Assembly (NCBI GenBank): GCA_014379595.1 | Contig: JACMLM010000069.1 | Location: forward strand, 62,001-126,000 | Direction of reading: 5' to 3' | DNA from: Anaerolineales bacterium | GTDB taxonomy: Bacteria > Chloroflexota > Anaerolineae > Anaerolineales > Villigracilaceae | DNA: 64,000 bases | Shown here: positions 1-8,242 of the stretch, one piece after another | Layout of the letters: each line of letters opens with the position of its first letter | Numbering within the stretch: the first letter of the stretch is position 1 | Program-made: the position numbers and the translations under genes | The notes under the pieces: generated by a model | What the model saw: only the letters and a program-made list of their open reading frames with translations | Database searches by the model: none | Told to the model about the DNA's origin: nothing

Positions 1-265
1 TGTTTTTCTTGATGATGATGACACAATCTTCAATCGCGATTTTTTCTATGTCACACCTAATCGCGTGCTCGATTTTATTTCCATCAAAAACCCTCGTGTG
101 TTAAATGCATTAAGACTCATCAACGTTTCTGATTATCGTTCAAATCATCATATCGATCTTGTTATGGATGGGCATCAAAGCCGCGCTGTTGCATATTTGG
201 TTTCTAAAAATATAGACCCGCCAGAGCCACTGACAATTTCTTCTGCACCCGCTCAACTAGAATAA
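1..265 (+). CDS. C-terminal part of an unidentified protein
   Basis: An open frame enters from the left edge and ends with TAA at 263-265, so only the last 87 or so residues are visible. A GTG at 65 could be read as a start, but the frame is open upstream of it and no ribosome binding site precedes it, so this is taken as the end of a longer gene. The visible part begins with an acidic run (F-L-D-D-D-D-T) and has a polar tail. No family is recognised. A clear terminator follows directly. Confidence 0.55.
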   Translation, partial: VFLDDDDTIFNRDFFYVTPNRVLDFISIKNPRVLNALRLINVSDYRSNHHIDLVMDGHQSRAVAYLVSKNIDPPEPLTISSAPAQLE

Positions 266-266
266 T

Positions 267-297
267 AAAAATGGACGATGATGAGTCGCCCATTTTT
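267..297 (+). terminator. Intrinsic terminator after the left-edge gene
   Basis: AAAAATGG at 267-274 pairs with CCATTTTT at 290-297. CGA/TCG inside extends the stem past one A-C mismatch. The stem ends in a T run and starts two bases after the stop codon. Confidence 0.8.
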
Positions 298-415
298 TAT
301 TACCTTAACAAAAGAACAAATGTTCTGTTTTATTATTCGCTTCTTTCTGGCGTAGCCCCTGTGGGTAACCGACAATTGATTCTGTTACCCATTTAGAGTC
401 AGCGTTTCAACTTTG

Positions 416-1204
416 TTAAATTGCAAACAACACATGCAAAACGATGTCAGCTGAAAAGTGTGCAAGCATCGCAGACTCCAGTCCGCGAGTTTGATATAAC
501 CATCCGAATACAATTCCGCCAATGGCATTCAATAAAATGACACGTATCACAAATAATGTTGTCAATGGAAGAATCAATGAAGCTGCAGGCAAATGACCAA
601 CGCCAAATAGGATTGCTGCAAGAATATTTGCAATCCACAAAATATTTATATTGGCTTTTCCATTCACTGGTTTCACAATAAATGATCCCAGCCATGCCAG
701 CAATGACATTACAAATAATCGCAAAAGAATTTCTTCAGTGATGCCGCCATAAAACGATGCCAGGAATCCTTTCCATGCAGCTGGTTGAGCAGTTTGATTA
801 ATAGCATTGGCTTGATCACCAAGTTCTTGAATCAAGGCAGGTTGAAATACAAATACATCAAGCCCAATGATAAGAATAGACGCAAAAATACCCAGCCCGA
901 CGCTAATTGGTAAAATCGCGCGAACCTTATCAGATATTGATTCGCCTCGTGTAACAGACTCCAAAATGGGCGTCCCAAGACCGATGCGCTTTGCAAGAAC
1001 CATTCCTAAAAATGTGATAACTCCAAAGATCAATCCGCTCTGGATGATTTGAATTGCAAGTAAAACAGGAAGTGGAATTGGTAGATCCAATTGCTCTAAT
1101 GCAGAAGATTGAAGTTCAAGTGCATAAGGTAAAACTGCAATAGTCCCAAGAATTGATGCAATCCAAAGGATAAAGAATACACGCCAATTAATGATCCTTT
1201 TCAT
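416..1204 (-). CDS. CPBP-family intramembrane metalloprotease
   Basis: Integral membrane protein of about 262 residues with several hydrophobic segments. It carries the CPBP (Abi/CaaX-like) signatures: EEILLR at about 157-162, a GVGH histidine at about 204 and the LAHFSAD histidine at about 249. These residues form the metal-dependent active site buried in the membrane. Family members act as prenyl-protein proteases or in bacteriocin immunity; the substrate here is unknown. The frame can be extended upstream to 1282, but that would overlap the preceding gene, so the ATG at 1204 is preferred. It is the last gene of the GntR-slipin-SdpI-DUF4177 group, which points to envelope stress or peptide-toxin protection. 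Confidence 0.85.
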   Translation of the reverse strand: MKRIINWRVFFILWIASILGTIAVLPYALELQSSALEQLDLPIPLPVLLAIQIIQSGLIFGVITFLGMVLAKRIGLGTPILESVTRGESISDKVRAILPISVGLGIFASILIIGLDVFVFQPALIQELGDQANAINQTAQPAAWKGFLASFYGGITEEILLRLFVMSLLAWLGSFIVKPVNGKANINILWIANILAAILFGVGHLPAASLILPLTTLFVIRVILLNAIGGIVFGWLYQTRGLESAMLAHFSADIVLHVLFAI

Positions 1205-1223
1205 TTGTTTATCTTTATCTCTA

Positions 1224-1442
1224 TTATGAAGGCATACTACGTGATCTTCTTGTGGTGCTGGATAATGGACGTTTGGCCACAATAGTCACATTGCCGCTTC
1301 CTTCGGGAGTATAGACGTGAGTCACTTCCCAGCCTTCATCACCCCACTCATTTAAGGTCGCTTCAATATGACCATCTTTCGTTCCAAACATACTGCCAAT
1401 GGTCTGCACGCGGTATTCCCATTTCTTGATTTCTTCAGTCAT
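1224..1442 (-). CDS. DUF4177-like small protein
   Basis: A 72-residue soluble protein. It starts with a KWEYRV strand, has an LNEWGDEGWEV core and ends in a VTIVAKRP strand, the pattern of DUF4177 proteins. The last ten or so residues are Ser/Arg-rich and may be unstructured. The function of the family is unknown. It lies between the SdpI-like gene and the CPBP protease on the same strand and is probably cotranscribed with them. An AGGAGAC ribosome site lies just upstream of its ATG. Confidence 0.65.
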   Translation of the reverse strand: MTEEIKKWEYRVQTIGSMFGTKDGHIEATLNEWGDEGWEVTHVYTPEGSGNVTIVAKRPLSSTTRRSRSMPS

Positions 1443-1503
1443 TTTAGTCTCCTGATAATTAGCGGATTTACCAATTTCTGTTTTGTTTCACGTGAAACAC
1501 AAG

Positions 1504-2154
1504 TTAAGACTTTGTCTCGTTACGATACAAGATATATGAATATATAACTAGAAACAATGTCGAACCCATCAACGGGACAAACATCAGCCAGAATGCTGTC
1601 AGGCCGCCGAAGAGTGATCCAATGATGGCGAATGCTCCTGAAAGTATGAACAGGATCGAGCCGAGCTGATGCGTTTTATCCCACACTGAATCGCTCGAGA
1701 GAGTCCAGGGAGTTCGTATGCCAATGAAGAAGTTGCGTTTTGCTTTGCGCAATAAATATCCAATGAAGAGGAACAACACTCCAATGAAAGGCAGCAATGC
1801 CGAGCTCATTTTGAAGTTCTGGTATCCGAGGCTCCATGCCAATGTCAGCCCGTGAACATAAAGCAGAAAGATAATGATGAACACGATGAACAGGTTGAAG
1901 GTCTCGCGGAATTGCGCGATATTTGCCTTGTGCGGGTCAATATTGGGAACGATCTGGAACAGGAGGAATAATCCCAGTGCAATAAGCGGTATCAAGAATA
2001 CTCCCCATAACTTGAACATGGTTCCATCCACCTGATCATTTGCATTCCAATGCGAAGCCATTTGGTCAGGAAGTTGATTCCATAGTAATGAGCCTGCGAT
2101 CACTGCAATCGCGATCAATGCCAGCACGATAATGGATGTTGTTTTTGTAGTCAT
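1504..2154 (-). CDS. SdpI/YhfL-type membrane protein (DUF1648 plus SdpI domains)
   Basis: A 216-residue membrane protein with about six hydrophobic segments. The N-terminal DUF1648 part carries LPDQMASHW after the first membrane helix. The C-terminal SdpI part carries FFIGIRTPWTLSSDSVWDKT, close to the family signature. In Bacillus subtilis, SdpI protects against the SdpC cannibalism toxin and acts as a receptor that titrates a repressor. Here the gene follows a GntR regulator and a slipin gene on the same strand. A similar immunity or stress role is inferred from family and context; no toxin gene is visible nearby. Confidence 0.85.
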   Translation of the reverse strand: MTTKTTSIIVLALIAIAVIAGSLLWNQLPDQMASHWNANDQVDGTMFKLWGVFLIPLIALGLFLLFQIVPNIDPHKANIAQFRETFNLFIVFIIIFLLYVHGLTLAWSLGYQNFKMSSALLPFIGVLFLFIGYLLRKAKRNFFIGIRTPWTLSSDSVWDKTHQLGSILFILSGAFAIIGSLFGGLTAFWLMFVPLMGSTLFLVIYSYILYRNETKS

Positions 2155-2194
2155 TTTCTTTTCCTTATGTTTTACGTTTCACGTGAAACAATGA

Positions 2195-3133
2195 TTATTT
2201 GCTTTCTTTTGGCACATTGTTTTGCGCCATGGAAACCATGCCGCTTAAGCCGCCAAGATTCATTGAATCCACGGCAGAAGATGGCACGATCACCAATGCA
2301 CCTTTTTGTTTCAAACCTTCGAACAACATATTCATCGCGCGTAAATGCAAAGCCGTTGGGTTATCAATGTAAGCCTTGGAAGCCTCGGCAAATGACGCAG
2401 CGATCTGCTGTTCAGATTCACCCAGAATCACACGTGCCTGTCGTTCGCGTTCTGCCTGCGCTTGCCGCGACATGGCATCTTCCAAATCCTGTGGAATAAC
2501 AATATCGCGGATCTCAACTGACTGTACGGTCACACCCCAAGGTGTCGTGCGCTCATCAATGATTCTTTGCAATTCTGCATCCATCTTCGCGCGGCCAACC
2601 AAAATATCCGCTAAAGACATCTGGCCAATGATCTCACGCAATGCAGTCTGTGCAGCCCATGAGATTGCCGCGTTGTAATCAGTCACTTCAAGCGCGGCTT
2701 TCTCAGCATCCCATACTACCCAAAATAAAACAGCATCTACATCCACAGGAACTGTATCTTTGGTGAGAGTCTTCTCTGCAGAAAAGGAGGTCACTGCCAC
2801 ACGATGATCGATCCACATGACCGCTGTATCGATCACTGGTATCACCCAGAACAAACCAGGGCCTTTCAACCCAATGAACTTACCAAGCCGCAGAACAACG
2901 GCTTTCTCCCATTGAGATGCAACTTTCATCGCGAACAATAAGTATGTACCTATCAACGTCCAGCCTACAACCCACATAGTGACCAATACATCTGGGTAAC
3001 GATCGCCGCCCATGATCGCACCCATCATTGCGATGATCAAAAACAAACCGAACAATGTTGCTGCTATTGGCGAAATATGCTGATCATCTTTTTTTCTTTT
3101 TTCGTTTCCTGCTTTAGCAAATTTTGTATTCAT
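2195..3133 (-). CDS. Slipin (stomatin/prohibitin-like SPFH protein)
   Basis: About 312 residues: a charged N terminus, two hydrophobic segments (about 22-45 and 50-70), then a full SPFH/band-7 domain with KAVVLRLGKFIGLKGPGLFW, the WIDHRV strand, RAKMDAELQRIIDERT and VEIRDIVIPQDLEDAMSRQA. Slipins assemble as membrane-bound rings that organise membrane microdomains and often work with an NfeD protease. A long NfeD is encoded at 49.3 kb, not next door. The ATG at 3133 is chosen because AGGAG lies 8 bases upstream; a longer frame to 3163 would overlap the GntR gene. Confidence 0.9.
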   Translation of the reverse strand: MNTKFAKAGNEKRKKDDQHISPIAATLFGLFLIIAMMGAIMGGDRYPDVLVTMWVVGWTLIGTYLLFAMKVASQWEKAVVLRLGKFIGLKGPGLFWVIPVIDTAVMWIDHRVAVTSFSAEKTLTKDTVPVDVDAVLFWVVWDAEKAALEVTDYNAAISWAAQTALREIIGQMSLADILVGRAKMDAELQRIIDERTTPWGVTVQSVEIRDIVIPQDLEDAMSRQAQAERERQARVILGESEQQIAASFAEASKAYIDNPTALHLRAMNMLFEGLKQKGALVIVPSSAVDSMNLGGLSGMVSMAQNNVPKESK

Positions 3134-3155
3134 TTGATATTCTCCTGTTTCATAA

Positions 3156-3575
3156 TTATTCACTATCTTTAGTAGACGATTCTTTCTTAACCTTCAAACT
3201 GTCTCTCACCATTTGGCTAACCTCTCGCTCTGAGAATCCCAACCGAAATGCTTCGCTAACAAATCGTTCTGTAAGAGCTCCAAGCGATTCATGCCTCAAC
3301 TTTTCTTTAACTTCTGGTGCCGGAATCTCAGTGATGTATGTGCCGCGTCCTTGTTGTGTCGAAATAATATGAACTTCATCCAATAATCGATAAGCACGAG
3401 CCACAGTATTGAAGTTGACTCTCAACTCTTCTGCCAATGCACGAACTGTAGGCAACTGATCGCCAGGCTTAAGAATTCCATTCGCTAGCTGACTTTGAAC
3501 CTGATTCACGATTTGTGTATAAATGGGTAAGCCAGAACGAAAATCAAGTTGAAGTGATAATTTCTTCTCTGCCAT
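3156..3575 (-). CDS. GntR-family regulator, YtrA type
   Basis: A 139-residue repressor. An N-terminal winged helix (about 14-80) carries PIYTQIVNQVQSQLANG and NFNTVARAYRLLDEV, the GntR signature. A short helical tail replaces a ligand domain, as in the YtrA subfamily. YtrA-type proteins usually repress their own operon of membrane proteins or transporters in response to envelope-active agents. This gene heads a five-gene leftward operon and has a consensus promoter at 3614-3641. The leader between promoter and start holds several ACAAT units that could form its operator. Confidence 0.88.
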   Translation of the reverse strand: MAEKKLSLQLDFRSGLPIYTQIVNQVQSQLANGILKPGDQLPTVRALAEELRVNFNTVARAYRLLDEVHIISTQQGRGTYITEIPAPEVKEKLRHESLGALTERFVSEAFRLGFSEREVSQMVRDSLKVKKESSTKDSE

Positions 3576-3613
3576 AAAACTCCTTCTATTGTACTAATTG
3601 TATCATTGTGTGA

Positions 3614-3641
3614 ATTGTAGCATTTAAGTGTGTTTTGTCAA
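3614..3641 (-). promoter_or_regulatory. Sigma-70 promoter of the GntR-slipin-SdpI operon
   Basis: On the minus strand TTGACA (3636-3641) and TACAAT (3614-3619) are separated by 16 bases. Downstream, before the AAGGAG of the GntR gene, the strand repeats ACAAT/TACAAT three times at 8-10 base intervals. These repeats are candidates for autoregulatory binding (inference). Confidence 0.8.
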
Positions 3642-3645
3642 GCCA

Positions 3646-3675
3646 GAAAAAATGGGCGTTCATTTGAACGCCCAT
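3646..3675 (-). terminator. Intrinsic terminator of pdxR
   Basis: A perfect 11-base inverted repeat (3652-3662 with 3665-3675) is followed, on the minus strand, by six T. It lies 27 bases after the pdxR stop codon and directly before the -35 box of the next operon. Confidence 0.88.
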
Positions 3676-3702
3676 GAAAACTAATCTGTATAAATGCAAA
3701 TT

Positions 3703-5181
3703 TTATTTGCGATCTCGCATTTTGCGAATGGCCTTCCCCAACCTTTTGATACCCTCTTCAATATCTTCTACTGGTTGCGACGCAAAATTAAGGCGCAGCC
3801 ATTCCCTGCCGCTTGCTTTATCGATAAAGAAAAATTTTCCTGGCGCAAACGAAACACCTTCTTTGCAAGCTAAAGGTAAAAACTCATCTGCAAACATGGA
3901 TTCAGGTAATCTTAACCAAATGAATAATCCACCACTTGGGATATCGAAGGAAACTTTGGATGGTAAATACTTATTGAGAGCACTCACCATAACATCCCTT
4001 CGCTTGCGAAAGGTCTGCGATGAGCGATGAAGATAAGTTTGATATCTTCCAACAGTGACATAAGCATCCAGTGCTCGTTGAATTAAAGTAGATGTTGCCA
4101 AATCACTGACGCGTTTGAAATTGAGCAAACTACCATAAACAGGTCCATCCGCCACAATAAAGCCCACGCGCAATCCAGGCATCAACATTTTAGAGAAGGT
4201 TCCAACGTAAATTACCTGACCATTTGGGTCTAATGCTTTAAGCGAAGGCTGAGCATGACCTTCATATCGTAAATCTCCTACAAAATCATCCTCCAAAATT
4301 GGAACGTTGTATCTCTCTGCCAGCACAATTAATTGACGGCGGCGCGCACCACTGAGACAGGTTCCTGTTGGGTTATGAAAGTTTGGAATAGTGTAAATCA
4401 ACTTAGGGTGGTGTTGCTGTAAAAGCTTTTCTAACTTTTCAACCTGCATTCCCTGATTATCCATGGGAATGCCAATGATTTGAAACCCCAGTGAGCGAAA
4501 CAAATCAATTGCTACCGAATAGGTTGGGTTTTCTACTAGGATAATGTCGTTTGGTTTTAACAATACTTGTGAAACCAGAAATATTGCCTGTTGTGAGCCA
4601 GCTGTAATAAGAATACTTTCTGAACTTGTCTGCAACCCCTGACTGGCAAGAATATGAACAATGCCTTCTCGAAGCGGAGCATATCCGCTACGTTCGCCAT
4701 ATTCTAGTGCGGCAATCTGGTCACGGCGCATGACAGACTGCAAGATCTTACGAAATTCTTCCCATGGAAATTGACGTGTATCGCTAATACCACTTGCAAA
4801 ACTAATCGGTTGTGGATGTCCCGCTGTTTGCAACATTTCATCTATCATATCCAAATTTAAGTTGACTTCCTCATGTTGAAAACTCTTTTGCCACAATGGT
4901 AAAGCAGCATTGTTATTCTGTTTTAGGGCTGTTGGAATAAAAGTTTGTGGCAAAACATAAGTACCGCTACCCATTCGAGAGAAAACCAAACCATCTGCTT
5001 CTAACACTGAATATGCGTTTTCAACAGTGGTGCGGTTGACGCCAAGATCATTCGCTAGCTGACGACAAGCAGGTAGGCGAGTATCAGCTGTCAGGTTACC
5101 TGAAAGAATCGCATTTCGTAAGTGCCCCCCAATTTGTTGGTAAAGTGGAATCGCACTCTCTCGGTCAAGTGGAATACGCAT
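3703..5181 (-). CDS. pdxR: MocR-type regulator PdxR
   Basis: 492 residues. The N-terminal GntR-like winged helix (about 10-78) reads PLYQQIGGHLRNAI and VNRTTVENAYSVLEADG. A full-length fold-type I aminotransferase domain follows (about 125-490) with NPTYSVAIDLF, NPTG and the PLP lysine in GTFSKMLMPGLR. MocR proteins bind PLP, and PdxR controls the divergent pdxST operon. Here pdxS starts 228 bases away on the opposite strand, which makes the PdxR assignment firm. A TATAAT at 5196-5201 and a GGAG lie just before the start. The first copy of the intergenic repeat touches this -10 box, which fits autoregulation. Confidence 0.9.
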   Translation of the reverse strand: MRIPLDRESAIPLYQQIGGHLRNAILSGNLTADTRLPACRQLANDLGVNRTTVENAYSVLEADGLVFSRMGSGTYVLPQTFIPTALKQNNNAALPLWQKSFQHEEVNLNLDMIDEMLQTAGHPQPISFASGISDTRQFPWEEFRKILQSVMRRDQIAALEYGERSGYAPLREGIVHILASQGLQTSSESILITAGSQQAIFLVSQVLLKPNDIILVENPTYSVAIDLFRSLGFQIIGIPMDNQGMQVEKLEKLLQQHHPKLIYTIPNFHNPTGTCLSGARRRQLIVLAERYNVPILEDDFVGDLRYEGHAQPSLKALDPNGQVIYVGTFSKMLMPGLRVGFIVADGPVYGSLLNFKRVSDLATSTLIQRALDAYVTVGRYQTYLHRSSQTFRKRRDVMVSALNKYLPSKVSFDIPSGGLFIWLRLPESMFADEFLPLACKEGVSFAPGKFFFIDKASGREWLRLNFASQPVEDIEEGIKRLGKAIRKMRDRK

Positions 5182-5195
5182 TTTAAGTCACTCCA

Positions 5196-5311
5196 ATTAT
5201 ATTGGCTGGTAAATATGTTATCAGAATAAATGAAAATATGCAGACAATTCTCACAATCTAGTGTAATAATAAAAATTGGATGGTCAATTATTATTATTTA
5301 TTGGCTCTTAA
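5196..5311. promoter_or_regulatory. pdxR-pdxS control region with three direct repeats
   Basis: Three same-strand copies of a 12-base unit are visible: ATTGGCTGGTAA (5201-5212), ATTGGATGGTCA (5275-5286) and ATTGGCTCTTAA (5300-5311). Their start-to-start spacings are 74 and 25 bases. MocR regulators typically bind direct repeats in the shared promoter. The first copy adjoins the pdxR -10 box at 5196-5201. A TAAAAT at 5377-5382 may serve as the pdxS -10 box. The 25-base pair lies about 70-100 bases upstream of it, as expected for an activator site. Binding is inferred. Confidence 0.55.
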
Positions 5312-5409
5312 CATCCGCCAATTTAATCATAAAATTATATCCAGACGCATATCATTTTGATGAAATGCGCACATGGTAAAATCACAAACGATTAACTAGG
5401 AGTGAAATA

Positions 5410-6297
5410 ATGGAATCAAAAACTGGTACATGGCTCGAGAAAAAAGGTTTGGCCCAAATGTTAAAGGGCGGCGTCATCATGGATGTGGTGAATGCTGAGC
5501 AAGCAAAGATCGCAGAAGATGCTGGTGCATGTGCGGTGATGGCACTGGAACGGGTACCTGCTGATATTCGCGCAGATGGCGGCGTAGCACGCATGTCTGA
5601 CCCAGACATGATTTTGAAGATCATGGACGCAGTCAGTATTCCTGTAATGGCCAAGTGTCGCATTGGTCATTTTGTGGAAGCACAAATTTTGGAAGCGATT
5701 GGCGTTGACTATATTGACGAGTCTGAAGTGCTCACCCCTGCTGATGAAGAACATCATATTCTGAAACACAATTTCAATGTGCCGTTTGTTTGCGGATGCC
5801 GCAATATCGGCGAAGCATTACGCCGTATTGGCGAAGGCGCAGCAATGATCCGCACGAAGGGTGAAGCTGGCACAGGTGACGTGGTGGAAGCAGTTCGTCA
5901 TGCACGGACTGTGATCGGCGCAATTCGTCAGTTGGAAACAATGGGCGATGAAGAGTTGATGACCTTTGCTAAAAATAATGGTGCATCTTATGAACTTGTA
6001 AAAGAAGTTAAGACTCTTGGGCGTATGCCCGTTGTAAATTTTGCAGCTGGCGGCGTGGCAACTCCTGCAGATGCCGCGTTGATGATGCAGCTTGGCGTGG
6101 ATGGTGTGTTTGTTGGTTCTGGTATCTTCAAAAGTGGAGATCCTGCCAGGCGCGCAACTGCCATTGTAAAAGCTGTGACGCATTATCAAGATGCATCCAT
6201 TCTTGCGGATGTGAGCAAGAATCTCGGTGAGGCCATGGTGGGACGCAATACTTCCCAAATGCCTGAAGGCGAAAAAATGGCGGGACGTGGTTGGTAA
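5410..6297 (+). CDS. pdxS: Pyridoxal 5'-phosphate synthase subunit PdxS
   Basis: 295 residues, the normal length. PdxS is the TIM-barrel subunit of DXP-independent PLP synthase. It joins ribose 5-phosphate, glyceraldehyde 3-phosphate and ammonia from PdxT into PLP. Visible signatures include [40 protein letters not shown] (which contains the first phosphate and Schiff-base region), [20 protein letters not shown] with its catalytic lysine, and the [20 protein letters not shown] phosphate loop. AGGAG lies upstream of the ATG. It forms an operon with pdxT and is probably activated by the divergent PdxR. Confidence 0.98.
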   Translation: MESKTGTWLEKKGLAQMLKGGVIMDVVNAEQAKIAEDAGACAVMALERVPADIRADGGVARMSDPDMILKIMDAVSIPVMAKCRIGHFVEAQILEAIGVDYIDESEVLTPADEEHHILKHNFNVPFVCGCRNIGEALRRIGEGAAMIRTKGEAGTGDVVEAVRHARTVIGAIRQLETMGDEELMTFAKNNGASYELVKEVKTLGRMPVVNFAAGGVATPADAALMMQLGVDGVFVGSGIFKSGDPARRATAIVKAVTHYQDASILADVSKNLGEAMVGRNTSQMPEGEKMAGRGW

Positions 6298-6301
6298 AGC
6301 A

Positions 6302-6358
6302 ACAGACGGTGGACGATAGACTGTAGCCCATTGTGTAGTTTACTGTCCATCGTCCAAG
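6302..6358. repeat. Imperfect inverted repeat between pdxS and pdxT
   Basis: GGACGATAGAC near 6312 faces GTCCATCGTCC ending at about 6357, which is 10 of 11 complementary. They enclose a 24-base loop that reads as a degraded second palindrome. The sequence has no coding character. Its form is that of a dispersed intergenic palindrome sitting inside an operon. Confidence 0.5.
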
Positions 6359-6366
6359 GTCTAATT

Positions 6367-6945
6367 ATGAAAATCGGAGTTCTCGCCTTACAAGGTGATT
6401 TTGCAGAACATATTTCCATGCTCAAGAAACTTGGTGTGGAAACAACTGAAGTGCGTTTGCCTGAACATCTTAAGAATCTGGATGGCCTTATTATTCCAGG
6501 AGGTGAATCTACAACGATTGGCAAACTTGCTGTGGCATACAACTTGTTGGAGCCATTAAAGCAATTCGGCAAAGACCATGCCATTTGGGGTACATGTGCA
6601 GGTGCAATTTTTCTTTCAAAAGACGTAAGCCGTGACCAGCCCCTGCTTGGATTAATGGATATAAAAGTGCAACGTAATGCTTTCGGTCGTCAGGTAGACT
6701 CATTTGAAACCGATCTTGAGATCGATGAATTGATGAAAGCGACTGGAACGGAACATGCTTATCATGCAGTTTTCATTCGCGCGCCGCTCATTGAATCAGT
6801 AAGTGGAAATGCAAAAGTACTTTCAGCACTTGAAGATGGACGCATTGTTGCTGCACAGGAAGGTCATTTACTTGCTACGTCCTTTCATCCTGAGCTGACA
6901 AGTGACACACGTTTTCATGAATATTTTATTTCGTTGGCCTCGTAG
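6367..6945 (+). CDS. pdxT: PLP synthase glutaminase subunit PdxT
   Basis: About 192 residues. A class I glutaminase that hydrolyses glutamine and channels ammonia to PdxS. It shows IGVLALQGDFAEH, the oxyanion strand GGESTTIGK, the nucleophile Cys in WGTCAGAIFLSK, and the His-Glu pair in ATSFHPELTSD. The frame is open upstream to 6331, but the ATG at 6367 gives the standard MKIGVLALQG start. The 69-base gap to pdxS holds an inverted repeat, and no strong ribosome site is visible before the start. Confidence 0.96.
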   Translation: MKIGVLALQGDFAEHISMLKKLGVETTEVRLPEHLKNLDGLIIPGGESTTIGKLAVAYNLLEPLKQFGKDHAIWGTCAGAIFLSKDVSRDQPLLGLMDIKVQRNAFGRQVDSFETDLEIDELMKATGTEHAYHAVFIRAPLIESVSGNAKVLSALEDGRIVAAQEGHLLATSFHPELTSDTRFHEYFISLAS

Positions 6946-6999
6946 GGGCGGGGTTTATCCCCGCCCAACTCAGGGCGACCACAAGGGTCGCCTCTACAA
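6944..6999. repeat. Two tandem short palindromes after pdxT
   Basis: GGGGCGGGG faces CCCCGCCC around 6945-6967, and GGGCGACC faces GGGTCGCC around 6973-6993. The tail reads CGCCTCTACAAT. A related tail (GTTGCCTCTACAGT) occurs at about 19345-19359, so this appears to be a dispersed family in this genome. Confidence 0.5.
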
Positions 7000-7008
7000 T
7001 AAAAAATA

Positions 7009-7929
7009 ATGACCATTCGCTCCCTCGACCTGTTAGACCTCCCAACAATTGCACGCTATCGAAATGATGTGTTGACTCTCGATAGCGCACGTGCTCTCAC
7101 GCGTGGGCATCCGCTTGGAACGATGGGATTGTTGGCATATATCAACCCTGCGCGGCATTTGTATGCAGCAATTGCAAACGGCGGCAATACGGCCCTGCTT
7201 GGCGGAGTCATTCATACGCGCGGCGATATGTTTGCCAAGTTGTTATATCTCGCTCCGTCTTCTCATTTGGATGATCCTGAACTCACTGCTTTAATAGAAC
7301 ATCTTGTGATTCAAGCAGGCGAATGGCAGGCATTTCATGTGATGGCAGAAGTGGAAAAATCCAGTGATGTATTCCCTGCCTTACGCCTCGCTGGATTCTC
7401 CGTTTATGCCTGGCAGAGGATGTGGGATGTAAGTCTGATCGAGAAAGCAGACTCAACTTCCAGTTTAGGATGGAAGCGGATGAGATCAGTTGACTTGCCC
7501 GCGGTGCAGAGTCTGCATTATCAGATCGTTCCGCCATTATTGCATCCCATTGAGCCTGCGCCGAATCGAGTGGTTGGGTTTATACATTCAGAAAATATGA
7601 AGTGTTATGCAAGTGTTTCAGCAGGTGCTTATGGCATTGTACTTACGCCGCTTATTCATCCTGATGAACACCACGTCAGCGAAAAAATTTCTGCGCTGGT
7701 GGCGAGTCTCCCAGACCGCCGTGGACGGAAAGTATATTTAAATGTTCGCTCGTATCAAACATGGCTTGAACCAGTTTTGGCTGATCTTGGTGCACAGGGT
7801 TCTCATCGTCAGGCTGTGATGGTGAAGCATCTTGCGCATTTAATAAAAGAAGGTCAAAGGGTGCGCACTGTTCCAGCAAATGCAAATGTACAGCCTTCGA
7901 GCTTAAGCAGGATGGATGTCGATGAGTAA
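7009..7929 (+). CDS. GNAT-like protein of unknown function
   Basis: 306 residues. The layout resembles two GNAT-like halves: residues 1-145 contain TALLGGVIHTRGDMFAKLLYLAP and a following helix-strand region. The second half, from about 150, has KRMRSVDLPAVQSLHYQIVPP and ends in KVYLNVRSYQTWLEPVL. No canonical acetyl-CoA loop (R/QxxGxG/A) is clear, so catalysis is uncertain. The start has no visible Shine-Dalgarno; the bases before it belong to an intergenic repeat. It overlaps the next gene by 14 bases, so the two are likely translated together. Confidence 0.6.
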   Translation: MTIRSLDLLDLPTIARYRNDVLTLDSARALTRGHPLGTMGLLAYINPARHLYAAIANGGNTALLGGVIHTRGDMFAKLLYLAPSSHLDDPELTALIEHLVIQAGEWQAFHVMAEVEKSSDVFPALRLAGFSVYAWQRMWDVSLIEKADSTSSLGWKRMRSVDLPAVQSLHYQIVPPLLHPIEPAPNRVVGFIHSENMKCYASVSAGAYGIVLTPLIHPDEHHVSEKISALVASLPDRRGRKVYLNVRSYQTWLEPVLADLGAQGSHRQAVMVKHLAHLIKEGQRVRTVPANANVQPSSLSRMDVDE

Positions 7930-8242
7930 CTGGCTTGTATATGATAATGGCCGAAGTATTGGCAAAGTAAGCACTGAGGGCGGTGTTATTCTGCTTGATG
8001 ATGAGCATGAGTTGGGCGCGCGCATCACGCTCAAGCGCGGCAGCGGATATATTTCCATTTCATGTCATATCTACGGTTGGACCGATCACACACGATTCTT
8101 TAAATCTACATCTGAAGCAGAGCGTGAATACACGGCGATGAAAGCCGCACTTGGTGGAGTGGTAAGTGTGATCGAATCTTCTGGCTCGAAAGATATAAAA
8201 GTTTGGGAAGCAATTTCAATTTTCGTAAGGCGGTTTCCTTAA
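7916..8242 (+). CDS. Unidentified small protein
   Basis: 108 residues, soluble, strand-rich and highly polar. No family is recognised. It overlaps the previous gene by 14 bases and its stop codon touches the start of the HAD gene, so it is part of a tight 7009-10148 operon. A second in-frame ATG lies at 7922, giving a protein two residues shorter. A C-terminal KVWEAISIFVRRF segment is amphipathic. Confidence 0.6.
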   Translation: MSMSNWLVYDNGRSIGKVSTEGGVILLDDEHELGARITLKRGSGYISISCHIYGWTDHTRFFKSTSEAEREYTAMKAALGGVVSVIESSGSKDIKVWEAISIFVRRFP

